Source: an uncultured Thiotrichaceae bacterium (lineage in GTDB: Bacteria > Pseudomonadota > Gammaproteobacteria > Thiotrichales > Thiotrichaceae). Taken from it: a stretch of 7,235 bases of DNA. The position numbers and the translations under genes were made by a program. Shown piece after piece: positions 5,763 through 7,235 of the stretch. The stretch lies in NCBI GenBank assembly GCA_937931765.1, contig CALHAO010000101.1, positions 1-7,235 on the forward strand, given 5' to 3'. The notes beneath the pieces are model-generated. The model did not search any database and was not told the origin of the DNA. It saw only the letters and a program-made list of their open reading frames with translations. Positions within the stretch are counted from its first letter, which is position 1; each line of letters begins with the position of its first letter.

Positions 5763-5776
5763 GATCAAGGGGCGCT

Positions 5777-5804
5777 ATTCTACACAAGGTGCACTTAGAT
5801 TCAA
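5777..5804 (-). promoter_or_regulatory. Promoter of tRNA-Lys copy A
   Basis: TTGAAT (5804-5799), 16 bp, TAGAAT (5782-5777) on the minus strand, followed by AGCGCCCCTTG before the tRNA. The GC-rich bases after the -10 are typical of stable-RNA promoters under stringent control. Confidence 0.7.
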
Positions 5805-5841
5805 GGATAATTCCGGAATATCTACGAACTATATCAGGCAT

Positions 5842-5875
5842 AAAAAAAGGCTGTAGTTAAAAACTACAACCTTTT
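5842..5875 (-). terminator. Intrinsic terminator of tRNA-Lys copy B
   Basis: On the minus strand, AAAAGGTTGTAGTT and AACTACAGCCTTTT pair around a short T-rich loop and end in seven T. Compared with the terminator of copy A, a C-G pair has become T-A and a T-G pair has become T-A, so pairing is preserved despite base changes. Confidence 0.85.
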
Positions 5876-5883
5876 GATATGAT

Positions 5884-5959
5884 TGGTGGGCCGTGGGCGG
5901 CTCGAACGCCCGACCAATTGATTAAAAGTCAACTGCTCTACCAGCTGAGCTAACGGCCC
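5884..5959 (-). tRNA. tRNA-Lys (anticodon TTT), copy B
   Basis: A 76-nt tRNA gene with encoded CCA, identical in mature sequence to copy A: same perfect acceptor stem, CTTTTAA anticodon loop and TTCGAGC T-loop. It is the upstream member of the tandem pair on the minus strand and lies between the soeC-like gene and copy A. Confidence 0.97.
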
Positions 5960-5973
5960 GATCAAGGTGCGCT

Positions 5974-6001
5974 ATTCTACACAAGGATTTTTTGGTTTCA
6001 A
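5974..6001 (-). promoter_or_regulatory. Promoter of tRNA-Lys copy B
   Basis: TTGAAA (6001-5996, five of six), a 16-bp A-rich spacer, and TAGAAT (5979-5974, five of six) on the minus strand, followed by a GC-rich AGCGCACC discriminator. It has the same architecture as the promoter of copy A, with a better -35. Confidence 0.7.
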
Positions 6002-6056
6002 GTACTTTCTAGCCTTTTTTAACCTATTCTGCATTTATGTGACATTAAGCCATACA

Positions 6057-6995
6057 TCAAGTGTGCTGAGCACCGTGATACAGGTTAACCACATGACGCG
6101 CTTCGGCAAAAAACAACCAACGTTCAGCACCCACACCCGCTAAGGTAAACAGCGCTGCCACAATAGCCAGAAACCCGACGCCAACACCATTATATACAGC
6201 GATCATAGCCAATAATGGAATGATAAAGCCAAGGGCAAATACAGCTGTTTTCAGCATAGCAATCAAACCAGTATTCGCCTGATAACCAAACTCTTCAGTC
6301 AGAAAGGTTCCCGCTGTATGACCTGCGTCCAACAGACGCACCTTAGCGCGGGTAAAGCCTGTCGCTGTATTAATGGTCGGGCCGGTGATTGTCTTCATCC
6401 AGAAATAATAAATAGCCTTAGTAACAGCAGCCAACGTCAGCAGTACAGCAGACAAACCCGCCATAGCCACAACATCTTTACCCTGGAATGCCAACACCAT
6501 AGTCAGTAAAACACCGCCGGTAGCCAGCCCCATCAGAATAAAGTTAGCTGGTGTCAGTGCCGTATTCCACTGCCGGATAGTTTTCAGGCAACCATAAATC
6601 ATTCCGGTACTAAACACTGTCGCTAGTGCCAGCACGATACTCGCCAGACCAAACAGAACCACCAGACCATTAGGCCCACCATCATTTAGCCAAAAACCAA
6701 TCAGATACAACATCGCTACAGGATAGAAAGCCACTGCAAACACGCCCTCACGGGATAACCATGAAGTCCGGAAGCGGAAGAAAGCCCGCCATGCGTTCTT
6801 CGGGCTAGCCAAGTGACCAACAGAAGACAACAAACCCGCTGTAATCAACACCAAAGCAAGAATGCCGCCAGTCAGCATGGTAGACGTATCAATATCACTC
6901 AGGCCAAAAATGTGTGCTACGGCCAACAGGATAAACAAGCCATAACCCGCCCCTGAAGCAACCGTAAAGAAAATAACCGAAAATGCCGGATGCAT
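6057..6995 (-). CDS. soeC: DmsC/SoeC-type membrane anchor subunit
   Basis: This is the membrane subunit that passes electrons between the quinone pool and an Fe-S/molybdopterin enzyme. The closest recognised type is SoeC of the cytoplasmic sulfite-oxidising SoeABC complex; a DMSO reductase or related anchor is the alternative. The 312 residues contain eight predicted membrane helices (about 8-30, 42-62, 84-103, 110-134, 150-170, 175-197, 247-269 and 272-290). Hallmarks are MHPAFSVIFFTVASGAGYGL, the loop with SSVGHLASPKNAWRAF, TSWLSREG, TFLTEEFGYQ and the end ERWLFFAEARHVVNLYHG. The start is fixed by AAGGAG (7009-7004), 8 nt before the ATG and overlapping the stop of the preceding Fe-S gene, which implies translational coupling. 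The family is firm; the substrate is inferred. Confidence 0.85.
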   Translation of the reverse strand: MHPAFSVIFFTVASGAGYGLFILLAVAHIFGLSDIDTSTMLTGGILALVLITAGLLSSVGHLASPKNAWRAFFRFRTSWLSREGVFAVAFYPVAMLYLIGFWLNDGGPNGLVVLFGLASIVLALATVFSTGMIYGCLKTIRQWNTALTPANFILMGLATGGVLLTMVLAFQGKDVVAMAGLSAVLLTLAAVTKAIYYFWMKTITGPTINTATGFTRAKVRLLDAGHTAGTFLTEEFGYQANTGLIAMLKTAVFALGFIIPLLAMIAVYNGVGVGFLAIVAALFTLAGVGAERWLFFAEARHVVNLYHGAQHT

Positions 6996-7003
6996 AATTA
7001 AAT

Positions 7004-7009
7004 CTCCTT
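7004..7009 (-). promoter_or_regulatory. Shine-Dalgarno of soeC overlapping the soeB stop
   Basis: The TAA of the Fe-S gene (7010-7008) runs into AAGGAG (7009-7004), so ribosomes ending the first gene sit directly on the binding site of the second. This supports co-translation of the two subunits. Confidence 0.75.
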
Positions 7010-7235
7010 AACGCGCAATCGTTTTGTTAGCCCACTCTTTCACCGAACTCACCAGTGAAGTTTTCTTCACATCATCAGTCGGTATCGGACGCGTCAGACG
7101 CGGCGGCAAATATTGATTAGTCGGACTGTAGCCCAACTCAGGCATCAGACCATAACCATTGCGCTCACGCGTCAATTTGCTGACATTGGACTCCGGATCA
7201 TCAAAATCGCCAAAATGACGCGCATTGGACGGACA
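7008..7235 (-). CDS. soeB: Fe-S electron-transfer subunit (SoeB/DmsB type), C-terminal part
   Basis: The frame is open from the right edge to TAA at 7010-7008, giving the last 75 residues. It begins CPSNARHFGDFDDPESNVS, where the Cys-Pro is the end of a ferredoxin-type 4Fe-4S motif, and continues LTRERNGYGLMPELGYSPTN then QYLPPR. This is the characteristic tail of the four-cluster Fe-S subunit that sits between the molybdopterin subunit and the membrane anchor. The tail after LPPR is Lys/Ser-rich. The remaining clusters and the catalytic subunit must lie beyond 7235. The subtype is inferred from this tail and from the adjacent anchor. Confidence 0.8.
   Translation of the reverse strand, partial: CPSNARHFGDFDDPESNVSKLTRERNGYGLMPELGYSPTNQYLPPRLTRPIPTDDVKKTSLVSSVKEWANKTIAR

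Larger units (their letters stand above)
5682..5986. repeat. Tandem direct repeat, tRNA-Lys unit (108 bp twice)
   Basis: Bases 5682-5789 and 5879-5986 are identical except at one position (G at 5771, T at 5968). Each copy spans the tRNA, its CCA flank, the leader and the -10 box. The sequences between and outside the copies are diverged, but each unit keeps a matching terminator and -35 box. Confidence 0.93.

Noticed and set aside
5682..5986. tRNA-Lys repeats as attachment sites of an integrated element
   Set aside because: The copies are full units with promoters only 197 bp apart, with no integrase or cargo between them; tandem gene duplication explains them.
6318..6509. 63-codon plus-strand frame inside the anchor gene
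   Set aside because: Antisense to membrane helices of a well-supported gene.

Overview
The window looks like chromosomal DNA of a gammaproteobacterium. Rho is 419 residues long and collinear with the E. coli protein, trxA lies directly upstream of rho on the same strand as in enterobacteria and relatives, and HflX, a DUF3108 protein and a DmsC-type anchor are all of gammaproteobacterial character. The soeBC-like genes at the right edge suggest a sulfur-oxidising lineage (for example Thiotrichales or Chromatiales). That placement is inference and has not been tested by a search.

Layout from left to right. (1) 2-463 (+): C-terminal end of the ribosome-associated GTPase HflX. (2) 464-566: a convergent intergenic gap with two overlapping hairpins, one serving hflX and one serving rho. 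(3) 567-2451 (-): trxA (GTG start) followed by rho, separated by a 298-bp leader with a strong hairpin and a U/C-rich tract. (4) 2452-2674: divergent promoter region. (5) 2675-3382 (+): exported DUF3108 protein. (6) 3406-3440: hairpin between convergent genes. (7) 3457-3939 (-): small acidic coiled-coil protein with a 29-residue repeat. (8) 3940-4106: divergent control region with good promoter elements for both sides and a 7-6-7 inverted repeat. (9) 4107-5618 (+, stop codon to 5621): a 504-residue protein with an EF-hand-like N-terminus, a PG_binding_1 domain and a C-terminal part with Cys/His motifs like NlpC/P60 or CHAP cysteine peptidases, but no signal peptide. (10) 5643-6001 (-): two nearly identical tRNA-Lys(TTT) units, each with its own promoter and terminator. 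(11) 6057-7235 (-): a membrane anchor (SoeC/DmsC type) and the C-terminal end of its Fe-S partner (SoeB type).

Most of the window is housekeeping: translation rescue and ribosome splitting (HflX), transcription termination (Rho), thiol redox (TrxA), tRNA supply and respiratory electron transfer. The unusual part is the divergent pair at 3457-5621. It joins an uncharacterised repeat coiled coil and a predicted cell-wall-targeted cysteine peptidase without an export signal around a shared regulatory region. I found no CRISPR array, insertion sequence, integrase or phage structural gene.
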